Positions 1 to 6,779 are shown, numbered from the stretch's first letter. The stretch is 10,259 nucleotides of DNA from Gracilibacillus alcaliphilus (GCF_016909015.1 NZ_JAFBFA010000062.1:1-10259); one strand, 5' to 3'. A program made the numbers and translations. Notes: generated by a model not told the origin, from the letters alone.

Positions 1-94
1 TCTTGTTTTAAATCTTTGTCAAGGAGCCTATTATAGTAACTACAAGCACTTGAGCTTATTGATTTCGTTAAATTTTTCTAGGTGCGAAAGTTGA

Positions 95-400
95 GATACT
101 AATTTTGAATTTTACTCCATAGAAATCAGCACGGATAAAACTACAGGCGGTATAAGTAATGCTGATGGCTCCAACATACAAAAAGGCGACACACTCAGCA
201 AGGAGTACATTGATCAAGAAGACCTTGACTTAGAAGGCGAAGCTACATTCGAATTTGCATTGATAGGTAAAAAGAAAAATAGAATACCATTAAAAAAAAT
301 CACACTTGAATTAACACCAAATAAAGAATACTTCTTTGAAGTCATTGACGATTCAATAAAGGGAGCTGATCTAAAAAGGATAAAGGAAGCTTCATTATAA
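95..400 (+). pseudogene. C-terminal remnant of an unrecognised protein
   Basis: An open frame of about 101 codons ends at TAA 398-400 and has no credible start codon or ribosome binding site. It reads like real protein: a stretch around STDKTTGGISNADG is followed by acidic and lysine-rich segments alternating with beta-like hydrophobic ones (TFEFALIG, KKITLELTP, EYFFEVI). The same frame is also open from position 2 to a TGA at 92-94, so it may be one gene with a nonsense mutation, or the 5' part may be unrelated sequence. I do not recognise the family. The look is that of the C-terminal domain of a small secreted or lipid-anchored protein, but no signal peptide is visible, so this is only an impression. 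It lies beside two other broken genes, which supports decay. Confidence 0.5.
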
Positions 401-498
401 CAAACACAGGATAACCATTATGTCAGACCTATTGGCCTTAAACAATGGACTCACTTCGGGAAACGATGGTGTCGATTTTTCCACACTTATTAACCAAT

Positions 499-529
499 TG
501 GAAAAGGGTGATTTTTAAACCCTTTTCCA
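499..529. repeat. Perfect 11-bp inverted repeat
   Basis: TGGAAAAGGGT at 499-509 is exactly mirrored by ACCCTTTTCCA at 519-529, with a 9-nt AT-rich loop. It forms a stable hairpin but has no T-run on either side, so it is not a typical intrinsic terminator. It could be an operator, an RNA processing site or a scar. No intact gene is close enough to decide. Confidence 0.6.
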
Positions 530-581
530 CGATAAAATCAAAGTACGGCATTATACTAGTTCTTCCCACCACCTACATCTC

Positions 582-620
582 GGAGCCTTGCCTCCCAGCG
601 GGACAGGTGCTCCTATTTTT
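582..620 (+). terminator. GC-rich hairpin followed by TATTTTT
   Basis: GGAGC at 582-586 pairs with GCTCC at 609-613. An inner stem TCCC/GGGA (593-596 with 600-603) has loop AGC, and CC/GG plus a G-U pair lie between the stems with small bulges. TATTTTT follows at 614-620, as in a plus-strand intrinsic terminator. It also lies just past the stop codon of the minus-strand hydrolase fragment, but no T-run follows in that direction. The GC-rich block stands out from the AT-rich surroundings and could equally be a dispersed repeat. Confidence 0.4.
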
Positions 621-627
621 GGTGTTG

Positions 628-955
628 TTAAAGAGCTTGATTTGCTTCTTTGGTGACACTTCTAATCGGTTCATCCCAATGAAAGGCTAAGTTAAACATC
701 CTCCAATGAACAGGGAGAGTTAATACGGCATGCAAATCTTTTGCTACCTGAATCACCTCTTTCGGGAACATGTGTATATTCTTCCATCGTTTATCATATT
801 GCCCGCATTCTAAGATGGCCAAGTCAATTTTGCCAAAACTTGTCCCTATTTCTGTAAAATGCTTTCCATAGCCACTATCACCGCTAAAATAGATGGAATA
901 CGATTTACTTTTGATGAGCCACAAGGCAGTATCTGATCCTTCATAACTAAACCAT
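628..955 (-). pseudogene. Metallo-beta-lactamase-fold hydrolase, C-terminal fragment
   Basis: The minus-strand frame encodes the C-terminal part of a zinc-dependent hydrolase of the NAPE-PLD-like branch of the metallo-beta-lactamase fold. Recognisable blocks are YSIYFSGDSGYGKHF (Asp of the metal site), DLAILECGQYD, NIHMFPKEV, LTLPVHWRMFNLAFH (late His ligand) and WDEPI. The N-terminal half with the HxHxDH signature is absent, and family members are several times longer than this roughly 100-residue piece. The frame has no good start: the first usable codon, TTG at 924, lacks a ribosome binding site, and the homologous reading continues upstream of it (YEGSDTALWLIKS). At its 5' end it runs straight into the truncated acetyltransferase on the other strand. 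It is almost certainly non-functional. Confidence 0.8.
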
Positions 956-1300
956 AAAATCAGTGATGGGGTTATATTTTGGGGATTTGAGGAGGACGGT
1001 AGAATACTCGGCGTTATGGGGATGCAGGATAAAGGAGCTGTTTCCTTAATCAGACATGCCTATGTTAAAACGAATCAGCGCAACAAAGGGATAGGCTCCA
1101 AGCTTCTGTCTCACTTGTTGAAAGCAACAGATAAACCGGTTTTAATTGGAACTTGGGAAGCTGCTGAATGAGCTGTCACATTTTACAGAAAACATGAATT
1201 CAAACTTGTTCCTTCAGATCAAAAGAATAAGTTACTAAAAAAATATTGGAATGTACCAGAAAGACAAATGGAAACCTCTGTTGTTTTAAGCAATCACTAA
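947..1300 (+). pseudogene. GNAT N-acetyltransferase, truncated with internal stop
   Basis: The plus-strand frame reads as the C-terminal two-thirds of a Gcn5-related N-acetyltransferase. It shows a beta strand (GVIFWGFEEDGRILGVMGMQD), SLIRHAYVKTNQRNKGIGSKLLSHLL with the acetyl-CoA-binding signature of the Q/RxxGxG/A type (QRNKGIG), and a C-terminal FYRKHEF motif. An in-frame TGA at 1169-1171 falls where AVTFYRKH is expected to be preceded by Trp (AAE-stop-AVTFYRKHEF), so a single TGG to TGA change is likely. The N-terminal region and start codon are missing: the frame begins just after TAA 944-946. It ends at TAA 1298-1300. Two independent lesions make this a clear pseudogene. Confidence 0.85.
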
Positions 1301-1360
1301 GCATTTTGGCAATAGTGAGACAAACTGCCATTGTCGGCAGGGAATTTAAAACCAGTTCTA

Positions 1361-1471
1361 TTAACAGAGACCATTCTTATTGCAGCTGCCAAACCAATTA
1401 ATTACTAAATCAAGCCCCGTATCTATCAGCCTTGAAAGAGTATCCGCCGGTTCTACTTGCGGATACGATCC
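1361..1471 (-). pseudogene. Possible short coding remnant, unrecognised
   Basis: A 36-codon minus-strand frame between two stops has protein-like composition (YPQVEPADTLSRLIDTGLDLVINWF) but no start codon, ribosome binding site or recognised family. A hairpin (GTATCCGC at 1440-1447 with GCGGATAC at 1459-1466) overlaps it. It may be another relic in the decayed region or chance. The rest of 1301-1553 shows nothing else I can support. Confidence 0.2.
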
Positions 1472-1553
1472 TTAAGATACAGTGCATTAGAACCCTTTTT
1501 GTATATTATCAATACTTATCCAAGGATTTTTAAACAGTTCACATGGATTATGT

Positions 1554-1871
1554 TTACAATATATTTACATCTATTATATCATTTGAAATTATCCTTTTTT
1601 CATCAATCATAATATACTGATCTAAATAGTTTATCGTGTCCACATAACCTTTTACGATTTTTATGCTGCCTGAATGGAAATATTTTACCTCTACACATAA
1701 ATTGTCTTTTTGCGCTAAAACCAAACGAAAATTAAATTCCTGAAATTGTTGTTCGTCAAGAATTGGTTTTTGCTGTAGTGACACTTCCTTTCTCAATTCT
1801 TTAAGTTCAACTACATGTTCTGGCAGCATCATTGATGACCATTTCTTGGTACCTCTATCGTTTACACCCAC
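1554..1871 (-). CDS. YolD-like family protein
   Basis: A 105-residue protein with the YolD-like hallmark at its N-terminus, NDRGTKKWSSMMLPEHV, followed by a compact beta-rich region. YolD-like proteins are small, usually SOS-induced partners or neighbours of UvrX/YqjW polymerases in Bacillus. Their biochemical role is not settled, and accessory function in lesion bypass is inferred from association. I chose GTG at 1871 because GGGAGGG (complement of 1880-1886) sits at ideal spacing, about 9 nt. A longer frame from GTG 1892 would add seven residues but has no such site. A LexA box (1898-1909) lies 26 nt upstream of the start. Unlike the co-directional pair of B. subtilis (yqjW-yqjX), this gene diverges from the polymerase, so each has its own box. 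Confidence 0.85.
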   Translation of the reverse strand: MGVNDRGTKKWSSMMLPEHVVELKELRKEVSLQQKPILDEQQFQEFNFRLVLAQKDNLCVEVKYFHSGSIKIVKGYVDTINYLDQYIMIDEKRIISNDIIDVNIL

Positions 1872-1897
1872 TCGACTATCCCTCCCGCCCACTCAAA

Positions 1898-1909
1898 GAA
1901 CATTTGTTC
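1898..1909. promoter_or_regulatory. LexA (SOS) box of the YolD-like gene
   Basis: GAAC-ATTT-GTTC matches the Bacillus LexA/DinR core GAAC-N4-GTTC exactly, and the palindrome extends to AGAACATTTGTTCT. It lies just upstream of the YolD-like gene's ribosome binding site, on the far side of the spacer from the uvrX box. Repression by LexA and induction on DNA damage are inferred. Confidence 0.85.
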
Positions 1910-1964
1910 TATTCATTTTATGATATCACTATCGCGGCCTTTTTAAAACAAGGAAAAATTACCA

Positions 1965-1993
1965 TTGATAAATAAATTTTTGAGGCATAACAT
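1965..1993 (+). promoter_or_regulatory. SigA-type promoter of uvrX
   Basis: TTGATA at 1965-1970 and TAACAT at 1988-1993 are 17 bp apart. The LexA box begins 2 nt after the -10, where bound repressor would block transcription initiation. The -35 region (ACCATTGATAA) is shared with the third SOS promoter near 6711. Confidence 0.55.
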
Positions 1994-1995
1994 AA

Positions 1996-2007
1996 GAACA
2001 AGAGTTC
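1996..2007. promoter_or_regulatory. LexA (SOS) box of uvrX
   Basis: GAAC-AAGA-GTTC is an exact match to the GAAC-N4-GTTC core, extending to AGAACAAGAGTTCT. It sits between the -10 and the ribosome binding site of the polymerase gene. Confidence 0.88.
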
Positions 2008-2030
2008 TATTTTGAAAGGTGATGGCGATA

Positions 2031-3290
2031 ATGAATTATTCAAAATATCCACGACATGACGTTTTATGTATAGATATACGTTCATTTTATGCTAGTGTGG
2101 AAGCAGTCATGCGAGGACTTGATCCCATGACAGCGCTGCTTGCTGTCGTGGGTGATCCAAACAGATCAGGCAGTGTGGTATTAGCTGCCTCTCCCGCCCT
2201 TAAGAAAAAATATGGCTTAAAAAATGTTAGCCGTTTCTTTGAAATTCCTAAAGACAAAGATATCGTGATTGCACCTGCTCGCATGAAATCCTATTTAGAT
2301 GTATCAGTCGAAATAACAAGAATGATATACTCTATTGTTCCACCTGAAGCTGTACATGTTTATTCGATCGATGAACTATGGGTTACACTAAATGGAACAA
2401 GAAAATTATATGGTTCTCCGTTACAAGCTGCCCATATGATACAGGATAGGATATTAGAGCAATTCGGACTTACATCAGCTATAGGCTTGGGTGATAATAA
2501 ATTTCTCGCTAAAGTGGTCATGGACATCCACGCTAAACAGTCACCTACTGGGATTGTTGAATGCCGATATGAAGATGTTAAAAGGCTTTTATGGCCAACA
2601 CCCATAGAAAAAATTTGGGGTATCGGAACGAAAATGGAAAAAAAGCTGCATAGATTAGGTATTTTCAAATTAGGTGAATTAGCTAACTATCCTTTGGAAA
2701 AATTAAAATATATTTATGGCGTTATGGGTGAACAACTTTATTGGCATGCTTGGGGTATTGATCTTAGTCCTGTCATAGGAGACTTTGTGGTACAGGAACG
2801 AAAAGGGTATAGTAATGGAATCACTCTTTTGAGGGATTATGAAGGGCATGAGATTAGCACAGTTTTATTGGATTTATGTGATGAAACATGCAAACGAGCA
2901 AGAAAAGACGGTAAAGCAGGGAGAACCATCCATCTATCTATAGGATATTCTATTGACATGGTTGGTGGTGGGGGTTTTAGCCGGTCGATGTCTATCGATG
3001 CAGCAACTAACTCTACAATGAAAGTACACGAGATCTGTATGACTCTCTTTAATAAATTTTATGACGGATTCAGTCCAGTCAGACGAGTTTCAGTATCTTT
3101 ATCCAAAATAGACGATTATTATGGTCAGCAACTATCCCTATTTGATAAAAAAGATAATACGACTCTTGAGCGAGTCATGGACGACATTAAAGATAAATAC
3201 GGGCCAGCTGCCATTTTGCGTGCCTCAAGTTATACAAAGTCTGGAATCACTCTTGAACGCAGCAAAAAAATTGGTGGTCATTTTGCATGA
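2031..3290 (+). CDS. uvrX: Y-family DNA polymerase, UvrX/YqjW type (UV damage repair protein)
   Basis: A 419-residue translesion DNA polymerase of the DinB/UmuC superfamily, close to the usual length of Bacillus UvrX/YqjW. It has the first catalytic motif DVLCIDIRSFYASVE (Asp15), the catalytic YSIDE block (Asp114, Glu115), a helix-hairpin-helix region around KIWGIGTKMEKKLHRLGI, and a C-terminal little-finger domain. QLSLF at about residues 367-371 is a textbook sliding-clamp-binding motif, so it should act at stalled replication forks through the beta clamp. I chose ATG 2031 because AAAGGTG at 2015-2021 is 9 nt upstream; GTG 2019 and ATG 2022 overlap that site. A LexA box (1996-2007) indicates SOS induction. 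It diverges from the YolD-like gene and converges with ligD. The UvrX subgroup is inferred from the start of the protein and the YolD pairing. Confidence 0.92.
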   Translation: MNYSKYPRHDVLCIDIRSFYASVEAVMRGLDPMTALLAVVGDPNRSGSVVLAASPALKKKYGLKNVSRFFEIPKDKDIVIAPARMKSYLDVSVEITRMIYSIVPPEAVHVYSIDELWVTLNGTRKLYGSPLQAAHMIQDRILEQFGLTSAIGLGDNKFLAKVVMDIHAKQSPTGIVECRYEDVKRLLWPTPIEKIWGIGTKMEKKLHRLGIFKLGELANYPLEKLKYIYGVMGEQLYWHAWGIDLSPVIGDFVVQERKGYSNGITLLRDYEGHEISTVLLDLCDETCKRARKDGKAGRTIHLSIGYSIDMVGGGGFSRSMSIDAATNSTMKVHEICMTLFNKFYDGFSPVRRVSVSLSKIDDYYGQQLSLFDKKDNTTLERVMDDIKDKYGPAAILRASSYTKSGITLERSKKIGGHFA

Positions 3291-3310
3291 GCCTGCTTCA
3301 TTGCAGGCTC
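3289..3310 (+). terminator. Hairpin at the end of uvrX
   Basis: GAGCCTGC (3289-3296) and GCAGGCTC (3303-3310) form a perfect 8-bp stem with a 6-nt loop, overlapping the uvrX stop codon. No T-run follows, so termination would be weak or need a factor. The stem may instead protect the 3' end. Confidence 0.45.
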
Positions 3311-3402
3311 GAACCCTATGGAAAGGCCTTCATAATACGATTCTATATCGAAATCCTTCGCTGACTATTTAAATAGAGATGTCTGTTCAAATGCTGAATA
3401 GG

Positions 3403-3444
3403 TGCCTCCTCACAATAAGGTGAATGAATCACCTCTACCAGGCA
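3403..3444. terminator. Nested hairpin between converging uvrX and ligD
   Basis: AGGTGA/TCACCT (3418-3423 with 3429-3434) lies inside an outer TGCCT/AGGCA pairing (3403-3407 with 3440-3444), directly after the ligD stop codon. It lacks a clean T-run in either direction. A role as a bidirectional barrier between the two converging genes is plausible but unproven. Confidence 0.35.
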
Positions 3445-3446
3445 TT

Positions 3447-5228
3447 CTACTCTCTTACCATTTTTAATACCTTATCCAATTGCTGATTATGCCCCACTTC
3501 AAAGTATTCTGTAAAAGGACACCCTATTTCGCGTACTCGTTCTATTACATTCCCGATTGTAAATGCAGCAGGAGTCAAGTCTTCATTCACTTCATGCCAA
3601 TACAGTGGAGTTGAAACCGTCCCCTCTTTTGTCATTCGTGGTGAGTAAGGAGCAATCAAAGTTTTGTCTTGACCGTGCTGAACATAGTCAATATATAAAC
3701 GCCCTTTTCTATTTTTCTTTAATCGCTCTGTAGTAAATAGATCAGGATAAGCATGTTCCAACGTCCAAGCGATCGCTTGTGTAAATACTGCTGTTTCATC
3801 ATATGTCATACTTCCCTCAGGGATTGGAATATGGATCTGCAAACCTTTATTTCCCGATGTCTTCACAAAAGAAATTAGATTCAAATCGTCTAATAAAGGC
3901 TTAATCATTTGTGCAGCTTGAATAGCTAAATCAAACCTTTCTCTGTCAGGTGGATCTAAATCAAATATAATTTCAATTGGATATTCGCTTTTTATTCTTT
4001 GAAAAGGGATATGGTATTCGATAGAGCCGTGATTCGCTAACCATACTAAACTTTTCAATTGATTGCATATAATTAAGCCATTATTAGATGCAGATGATAA
4101 ATAATCCGGTGTATAATCTGGAAGGTTTTTCTGAAAAAATGATTCTTTATCAATTCCATCCGGACAACGAATAGTAGTTAATGCTCTTGTTTTTAAAAAG
4201 GGCAACATCCAAGGAGAAATTTCTCTAATATAAACTAACAAATCCTTTTTTGTAAATACATTAGGCCATAGAAATTTTTCTGTGTTCGAAACTTCAATTG
4301 GAAGCTGAGCCATGTCCAGTTGCAATTTATCCAATGTACAGACGGTATATGAAGTATTGGGATTAATGCTTTTGAAATAAGGCTCCCTTAACTCTCCACT
4401 ATATAAATCTAATGTATAGATTGTACTGGTTATTGCCGGCGGCAGGTGATAACTACCACCTATTAATTCCCCTTGCTCTTTAAATAGTTGTTTCACTGTC
4501 TCCATTGATTCTTTTTGCAACCCATGCTTGCATGTTCCTATACTTATTAATTTATCGTCATCTAATACATTAACAGCAAAATAACCATTACTTGGATTGT
4601 ACGTTGTTAAAATTCCCTGGATCACTCTCCAATTTTTTATTTTAAACCAGTCATAGTGGTTTTTCCCCTTTTGATAAGTGCTATCCTTTCGCTTGGCAAT
4701 AATTCCTTCACCCTTAGATGCTGAAACAACCTTTTGTATTTCTTCCATAGATGTAAATGTTTCTACACATTTTAAAACTGCATTATCGGAAACAGGTTGC
4801 AAGGTTTGGTGAAGTATTTTTTTCCGTAAAGTTAACTTGTCCTGAAGCAACTTGTCCCCTCTTATTTCCGTTATATCAAACACCATTAATTTTGCCGGTC
4901 TTTGATTAGCTTGTTTTTCAATCCGTTCCATACTTTTCATTCGGCCACGCATCTGTATTTTAGGAAAATTCGCTTGATAGTGATGGTTTAAGATAACCAG
5001 CTCACCATCAAGTTTTAAAGGCAGCTTGTTTTTGAAATGATTATAATTTTCCTTACACCAATTGATAATCTCCGGAAATTTACTTGAAATATGTCCATTT
5101 TTACTTATCAACATAATATTTTTATCGGTCCAGCTTAATTCACAACGGAAACCGTCATACTTCACCTCATACAGCCATTCATCACCTTCTGGTATGTCAG
5201 ACCTTTCTATCGGTTTCATCCAATCCAT
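3447..5228 (-). CDS. ligD: ATP-dependent DNA ligase LigD, ligase plus polymerase domains
   Basis: The 593-residue ligase-polymerase of bacterial non-homologous end joining, in the Bacillus YkoU order (ligase first, polymerase second) with no phosphoesterase domain. The adenylation domain has EVKYDGFR (Lys23 is the AMP acceptor), the LDGELV block (73-78), VFDI (116-119), EGIIAKR (174-180) and WFKIKN (194-199). An OB-fold follows to about residue 290. The primase-polymerase domain begins near SNTEKFLWP (314-322) and carries catalytic IFDLDPPD (Asp423, Asp425), SGNKGLQIHI (458-467) and IDY with Asp514 before APYSPR. All key residues are intact, so it should seal broken ends and fill gaps with partner Ku. 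ATG 5228 follows AGAGGTG at about 6 nt. It diverges from ku; no LexA box was seen, so control differs from uvrX. Confidence 0.95.
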   Translation of the reverse strand: MDWMKPIERSDIPEGDEWLYEVKYDGFRCELSWTDKNIMLISKNGHISSKFPEIINWCKENYNHFKNKLPLKLDGELVILNHHYQANFPKIQMRGRMKSMERIEKQANQRPAKLMVFDITEIRGDKLLQDKLTLRKKILHQTLQPVSDNAVLKCVETFTSMEEIQKVVSASKGEGIIAKRKDSTYQKGKNHYDWFKIKNWRVIQGILTTYNPSNGYFAVNVLDDDKLISIGTCKHGLQKESMETVKQLFKEQGELIGGSYHLPPAITSTIYTLDLYSGELREPYFKSINPNTSYTVCTLDKLQLDMAQLPIEVSNTEKFLWPNVFTKKDLLVYIREISPWMLPFLKTRALTTIRCPDGIDKESFFQKNLPDYTPDYLSSASNNGLIICNQLKSLVWLANHGSIEYHIPFQRIKSEYPIEIIFDLDPPDRERFDLAIQAAQMIKPLLDDLNLISFVKTSGNKGLQIHIPIPEGSMTYDETAVFTQAIAWTLEHAYPDLFTTERLKKNRKGRLYIDYVQHGQDKTLIAPYSPRMTKEGTVSTPLYWHEVNEDLTPAAFTIGNVIERVREIGCPFTEYFEVGHNQQLDKVLKMVRE

Positions 5229-5263
5229 CTACATCACCTCTATGATAGGGTTCCTCATATCTC

Positions 5264-5293
5264 TGTATAAAAAACATACAAATTCGCAAAATA
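5264..5293 (+). promoter_or_regulatory. Possible SigG-type promoter of ku
   Basis: TGTATA (5264-5269) and CAAAATA (5287-5293) are 17 bp apart. They resemble the forespore SigG consensus (about TGAATA and CATAATA), each with one mismatch. Established knowledge: B. subtilis ykoV/ykoU are expressed in the forespore. No comparably good SigA promoter was seen here. The assignment is by eye. Confidence 0.35.
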
Positions 5294-5317
5294 AAATATA
5301 AAAGGAGGTACGGAAAA

Positions 5318-6193
5318 ATGCACACAATGTGGAAAGGTACAATCAGTTTCGGATTAGTCAACATACCTGTAAAGATGCACGCAGCTACGGAAAATAAAGA
5401 CATTAAACTGCGGCAGCTGCATAAGAAATGTAAAACACCAATTAAGTATGAAAAGACTTGTCCAAATTGTGAAGAAGAAGTTAAAAATGAGGATATTGTA
5501 AAGGCCTATGAATATGCAAGCAACAAGTTTGTAGTTCTGGATGATGAGGAATTAGAAGCTCTCAAAAAGGAACAGGAAGACAAAGCTGTAGAAATTATTG
5601 ATTTTGTTCAGTTAGAGGAAATCGACCCGATCTATTTTGAGAAAAGCTATTACTTATCCCCCAACGAAGGCGGTACAAAAGCATACGCTCTATTGCGAGA
5701 GGCTTTAACGGATACTGGTAAGATTGGCATTGCAAAGATGATGATTCGCTCTAAAGAGCAACTTGCCATCATCAGGGTATACAAAGATGCTATAGTGGTA
5801 GAAACAATACATTATCCCGATGAAGTGAGAGCTGTCGGAGACGTGCCAAATGTACCGAGTCAAGAATCGGTTAACGCAAAAGAATTGGATACTGCTAAGC
5901 TTTTGATTGACCAACTTACAACTGAGTTTGAGCCAGAGAAATATAAGGACGACTACAGAACCGCACTTATGGAATTTATAGAAGCCAAGAAAAATAATGA
6001 GGAAATCGAAATTGGCGGAGAGCCTAAATCGAAGCCAGACAATGTGGTTAACCTTATGGATGCACTGCAGGAATCGTTGAATCGAGCTAAAAGTGAAAAA
6101 CCAAAAACAACGAAGCCAAAGAAGAAAACCACCACAAAAAAGAAAGCGACTACTACCAAGACAGGTGCAAAGAAGAAAAAGGCTACTTCGTAA
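5318..6193 (+). CDS. ku: DNA end-binding protein Ku (YkoV-like)
   Basis: A 291-residue bacterial Ku, the homodimeric ring that threads onto double-strand breaks and recruits LigD. The family opening MHTMWKGTISFGLVNIPVKM is intact. His35, Cys38, Cys48 and Cys51 (HKKC...CPNC) form the small zinc-ribbon-like insert seen in Bacillus Ku. The core continues through FEKSYYLSPNEGGTKAYALLREAL and ends near residue 250. Residues 257-291 are a low-complexity Lys/Thr tail (PKKKTTTKKK and similar), typical of the C-terminal extensions that bind DNA and influence threading. Start ATG 5318 has AAAGGAGGT at 5301-5309, 8 nt upstream, a very strong site. It is divergent from ligD with 89 bp between. An intrinsic terminator follows 43 nt after the stop. 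Confidence 0.96.
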   Translation: MHTMWKGTISFGLVNIPVKMHAATENKDIKLRQLHKKCKTPIKYEKTCPNCEEEVKNEDIVKAYEYASNKFVVLDDEELEALKKEQEDKAVEIIDFVQLEEIDPIYFEKSYYLSPNEGGTKAYALLREALTDTGKIGIAKMMIRSKEQLAIIRVYKDAIVVETIHYPDEVRAVGDVPNVPSQESVNAKELDTAKLLIDQLTTEFEPEKYKDDYRTALMEFIEAKKNNEEIEIGGEPKSKPDNVVNLMDALQESLNRAKSEKPKTTKPKKKTTTKKKATTTKTGAKKKKATS

Positions 6194-6232
6194 AGTAAAC
6201 TAGCCCACATATTATCAAAATGTGAAATAAGA

Positions 6233-6276
6233 CAAGCCCTCACCACTAAACGAGGGCCTTTTACATATCTATAGCA
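6233..6276 (+). terminator. Intrinsic terminator of ku, first copy of a repeated element
   Basis: GCCCTC (6236-6241) pairs with GAGGGC (6252-6257), followed by CTTTT. The whole stretch, including the flank TTACATATCTATAG (6261-6274), is nearly matched at 7617-7663. Confidence 0.75.
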
Positions 6277-6313
6277 AACATCAATATATAATTACATCAT
6301 CCCTTTTATGTAT

Positions 6314-6370
6314 AAAAAAAAGACGCCCTTAAAGGACGCCAAGGGTTTCTCATTTGAGAAACTTCGACTT
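6314..6370 (-). ncRNA. Candidate free-standing small RNA, about 57 nt
   Basis: On the minus strand a SigA-type promoter (6377-6405) is followed at once by two hairpins and a U-run, with no reading frame. Hairpin 1 is GTTTCTC-AAAT-GAGAAAC (6362 down to 6345), a perfect 7-bp stem. Hairpin 2 is GGCGTCC-TTTAA-GGGCGTC (6340 down to 6322), a 7-bp stem with two G-U pairs, followed by C-free U8 from the A-run 6321-6314, a textbook terminator. The predicted start is near 6370. An alternative pairing CCCTT/AAGGG (6345-6341 with 6332-6328) would compete with the terminator stem. The nearest minus-strand gene downstream is ligD, beyond ku, so this is not a leader. I do not recognise a known RNA family. 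Alternatively it could be the terminator of a lost minus-strand gene, but the promoter just upstream argues against that. Confidence 0.45.
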
Positions 6371-6376
6371 AAGTAT

Positions 6377-6405
6377 ATTTTACTAGATATTTATTACTAA
6401 GTCAA
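6377..6405 (-). promoter_or_regulatory. SigA-type promoter driving the candidate small RNA
   Basis: On the minus strand TTGACT (complement of 6400-6405), a 17-bp spacer and TAAAAT (complement of 6377-6382) make a near-consensus promoter. An 8-bp inverted repeat (TTGAATTT 6420-6427 with AAATTCAA 6451-6458) lies 14 bp upstream of the -35 and could be a regulator site, though its half-sites are far apart. Confidence 0.55.
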
Positions 6406-6458
6406 TTGGATAAATCAGTTTGAATTTGACGGCCATTTCATGCTTAGGCTAAATTCAA

Positions 6459-6710
6459 TATACTACCCTCTGTTGTTTTTAAACGAATAGGATTTCGCCT
6501 TAACTATTCTTGATAGTGTCTATTGTCCCTATAATTGGAGATTTTCTCACGTTTTTTGGCTGGTTGCGTATAGCTTAGTTAACAGTTGAACTTAATTTAC
6601 TGACTTTAGGCTCAGCTCCTAAGTGCATTTTATTAAGCAACTGCGTGTTTTGGCTTGTCGTTCCTTTATAGCTAGATATGCCAAATTTTAAGATATGAAT
6701 TCAATTAATT
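6459..6710. other. Intergenic stretch, nothing recognised
   Basis: AT-rich sequence with frequent stops in the frames I read and no recognisable protein, tRNA or repeat. It separates the candidate small-RNA module from the SOS promoter at 6715. Confidence 0.5.
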
Positions 6711-6714
6711 ACCA

Positions 6715-6744
6715 TTGATAATCTTCTCTCTATCTGCATATAAT
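6715..6744 (+). promoter_or_regulatory. SigA-type promoter of the SOS-controlled small gene
   Basis: TTGATA (6715-6720) and a perfect TATAAT (6739-6744) are 18 bp apart, with a LexA box starting 2 nt after the -10. The layout and the upstream words (ATTACCATTGATAA) match the uvrX promoter. Confidence 0.75.
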
Positions 6745-6746
6745 AA

Positions 6747-6758
6747 GAACAAACGTTC
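6747..6758. promoter_or_regulatory. LexA (SOS) box of the small gene
   Basis: GAAC-AAAC-GTTC is an exact core match to the Bacillus LexA operator, located between the -10 and the ribosome binding site. Confidence 0.88.
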
Positions 6759-6779
6759 CTTGCGTAAGGAGTGAACAAT

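Noticed and set aside
420..518. Short plus-strand ORF starting MSDLLALNNG
   Set aside because: No ribosome binding site, only 32 codons, and its 3' end is made of the 499-529 inverted repeat.
445..690. 81-codon plus-strand frame
   Set aside because: No ribosome binding site; overlaps the hairpins and the antisense of the hydrolase fragment; composition is not protein-like.
1440..1466. Hairpin GTATCCGC/GCGGATAC as a terminator
   Set aside because: Eight-bp stem but no T-run on either strand and no gene end next to it.
5229..5317. LexA box between ligD and ku
   Set aside because: No GAAC-N4-GTTC match in the spacer, so SOS control of the NHEJ pair is not supported here.
5953..6246. 97-codon minus-strand frame opposite the end of ku
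   Set aside because: It is the antisense of the lysine-rich Ku tail, giving an artificial Phe/Val run; no ribosome binding site.
6314..6362. Riboswitch or T-box leader
   Set aside because: No downstream gene on the minus strand and no known aptamer motif recognised; a free-standing small RNA fits better.
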